Assembly (NCBI RefSeq): GCF_006539985.1
Contig: NZ_BJOB01000003.1
Span: 47,827-111,826, forward strand
Reading direction: 5' to 3'
Source of the DNA: Kurthia gibsonii
GTDB taxonomy: Bacteria; Bacillota; Bacilli; Bacillales_A; Planococcaceae
Length of the DNA stretch: 64,000 nt
Shown: positions 62,664-64,000 of the stretch, piece after piece
How the letters are laid out: every line of letters starts with the position of its first letter
How positions within the stretch are numbered: position 1 is the stretch's first letter
Translations under genes and position numbers: made by a program
The notes under the pieces: model-generated
Databases searched by the model: none
What the model saw: only the letters and a program-made list of their open reading frames with translations
What the model was told of the DNA's origin: nothing

Positions 62664-63935
62664 ATGAGCTTTTTAAAGCGTATGAAAGAAAAATTGATGG
62701 GTGGACCATCAAAAGAAGAAGTGAAAGAATCAGAACAACAGGTAGAAGAAGTTGTTGAAATAGAAGAACCGGCTAAAGCGGAATTACCTGTTGTAGAAGA
62801 AGTAAAAGAGCAGGAAGTCGTTGAAGAAACGACAAAACCTGTTGAAGAAACAACAAAACCTGTTGAAGAAGAAACGGTTGAAACTGTACAAGAAGAAAAA
62901 CAAGAAGTTGCCATTGTTGAAGAAGTAAAAGACGAACCAGAGGCAGAAAAAGAATCAAAAGGTTGGTTCCGTTCAGCTTTCTCAATTACTGAAAAGTTCA
63001 AATCAGGATTAACGAAAACACGCGACTCATTTACATCAAAAGTAAATGACTTAGTTGCACGTTATCGTACGGTAGACGAAGATTTCTTTGAAGAATTAGA
63101 AGAAGTACTTTTACAAGCCGACGTTGGTTTTGAAACAGTTATGGAATTAACAGAAATTCTACGCTATGAAGTACAGAAGAAAAATATCAAATCAACAGAT
63201 GGAATCCAAGCATTAATCTCTGAAAAATTAGTAGAGATTTATGAAAAAGCTGGAGACGACCATATTGAATTGAATTTACAACCAAAGGGCGAATTAACGG
63301 TGATTCTATTCGTAGGTGTAAATGGTGTTGGTAAAACAACGACAATCGGTAAATTAGCACACCGTTTAAAATCAGAAGGACGTTCAGTTATGTTAGCTGC
63401 TGGTGATACATTCCGTGCAGGTGCAATCGACCAATTACAAGTATGGGGCGATCGTGTCGGTGTTGAAGTGATTAAGCAATCGGAAGGTTCAGACCCAGCG
63501 GCTGTTATGTACGATGCTGTACATGCAGCGAAGAACCGCGGTGTGGACGTATTAATTTGCGATACAGCAGGTCGTCTACAAAATAAAGTAAACTTAATGA
63601 AGGAGCTTGAAAAAGTACATCGCGTCATCTCACGTGAAGTGCCAAATGCACCGCATGAAGTGTTATTAGCACTTGATGCAACAACAGGACAAAATGCATT
63701 AATTCAAGCGCAAACTTTTAAAGAAGCAACGAATGTTACAGGAATTGTCTTAACAAAATTAGATGGTACAGCTAAAGGTGGTATCGTAATTGCTATTCGT
63801 AATAAACTGCATATTCCAGTAAAATTCGTAGGACTTGGTGAGAAGATGGACGATTTACAACCATTTGACCCAGAGCGCTATGTGTATGGCTTATTTGCAG
63901 ATGCATTAGATGAGCAATTAAAAGAAGAAGAATAG
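62664..63935 (+). CDS. ftsY: Signal recognition particle receptor FtsY
   Basis: SRP-receptor GTPase for co-translational membrane targeting. 423 residues: a basic, hydrophobic N-terminal membrane-contact stretch ([14 protein letters not shown]), an acidic A domain (about 20-105), then the NG domain with G1 [10 protein letters not shown] near 218, [15 protein letters not shown] and the C-terminal [17 protein letters not shown]. The A domain is longer than in B. subtilis FtsY and carries a tandem TTKPVEE repeat. A terminator follows, so ffh is not in the same unit. Confidence 0.97.
   Translation: MSFLKRMKEKLMGGPSKEEVKESEQQVEEVVEIEEPAKAELPVVEEVKEQEVVEETTKPVEETTKPVEEETVETVQEEKQEVAIVEEVKDEPEAEKESKGWFRSAFSITEKFKSGLTKTRDSFTSKVNDLVARYRTVDEDFFEELEEVLLQADVGFETVMELTEILRYEVQKKNIKSTDGIQALISEKLVEIYEKAGDDHIELNLQPKGELTVILFVGVNGVGKTTTIGKLAHRLKSEGRSVMLAAGDTFRAGAIDQLQVWGDRVGVEVIKQSEGSDPAAVMYDAVHAAKNRGVDVLICDTAGRLQNKVNLMKELEKVHRVISREVPNAPHEVLLALDATTGQNALIQAQTFKEATNVTGIVLTKLDGTAKGGIVIAIRNKLHIPVKFVGLGEKMDDLQPFDPERYVYGLFADALDEQLKEEE
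62823..62864 (+). repeat. Two-copy 21-nt tandem repeat in ftsY
   Basis: Copies at 62823-62843 and 62844-62864 differ at one base and each encode EETTKPV in the acidic A domain. In frame, so length can vary without breaking the gene. Confidence 0.85.
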
Positions 63936-63953
63936 GCTTCTCTTTGAATCCTA

Positions 63954-63991
63954 AGGTCTTGAGAATCTACGGATTTTCAAGACCTCTTTTT
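63954..63991 (+). terminator. Terminator after ftsY
   Basis: AGGTCTTGAGAATC / GATTTTCAAGACCT stem with a 4-nt loop, then a T-rich tail near the window edge. Confidence 0.85.
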
Positions 63992-64000
63992 ATGTCTTTT

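Overview
The window is a compact, low-GC Gram-positive (Bacillales) chromosome segment made almost entirely of conserved housekeeping genes, nearly all on the + strand. Gene content and order match the division / pyrimidine / lipid block shared by Bacillus, Planococcaceae and Staphylococcus. T-box and PyrR leader RNAs, a FapR operator, good SigA-type promoters and strong Shine-Dalgarno sites support Firmicutes. Protein similarity judged by eye (PrkC, RecG, PyrR, ACP, AadK-like) and AT-rich but not extreme composition suggest a Planococcaceae-like organism. The spore-formation genes usually embedded in this block are missing: spoVE, spoIIGA-sigE-sigG, spoVM. That fits a non-sporulating lineage such as Kurthia, but the genus is inference.

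Layout. 1-6.9 kb: end of a PASTA-containing division PBP, mraY, murD, divIB, ftsA, ftsZ, in the short staphylococcal-type order without murE, spoVE, murG or murB. 7.0-10.0 kb: ylmE, sepF, ylmG, ylmH, divIVA. 10.0-14.7 kb: T-box-controlled ileS, then lspA and rluD. 14.7-26.5 kb: pyrR-pyrP-pyrB-pyrC-carA-carB-pyrK-pyrD-pyrF-pyrE, the whole UMP pathway, with PyrR-type attenuators before pyrR and before pyrB. 26.5-33.4 kb: the only accessory-looking stretch. It holds a TM2-domain membrane protein, a two-module VOC dioxygenase-like protein, about 470 bp of non-coding DNA with hairpins, a broken aminoglycoside 6-adenylyltransferase-like gene, rqcH on the minus strand, and a large M28 peptidase lipoprotein with a glutamate-carboxypeptidase-II-like plan. 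33.5-47.9 kb: yicC/yloC, gmk, rpoZ, coaBC, priA, def, fmt, rsmB, rlmN, prpC, prkC, rsgA, rpe, thiN, tightly packed with stop/start overlaps. 48.0-54.4 kb: rpmB (minus), the Asp23-family gene yloU, fakA, sdaAB, sdaAA, recG. 54.5-63.9 kb: FapR-controlled fapR-plsX-fabD-fabG, then acpP, rnc, smc and ftsY.

The genes cover lipid-II synthesis and septum formation, de novo UMP synthesis, translation start and ribosome maturation or rescue, PASTA-kinase signalling, phospholipid and fatty-acid entry, chromosome condensation and protein targeting. Many starts are GTG or TTG, placed here by Shine-Dalgarno spacing and family alignment.

I found no CRISPR array, prophage, insertion sequence, rRNA or tRNA. 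I also see no clear new multi-gene system. The points most worth a second look are the coordinated loss of sporulation genes (and remA), the decayed adenylyltransferase with its leader-like hairpins, the Glu-for-Asp change in the M28 lipoprotein, and the terminator-like hairpin abutting the ylmH ribosome-binding site.
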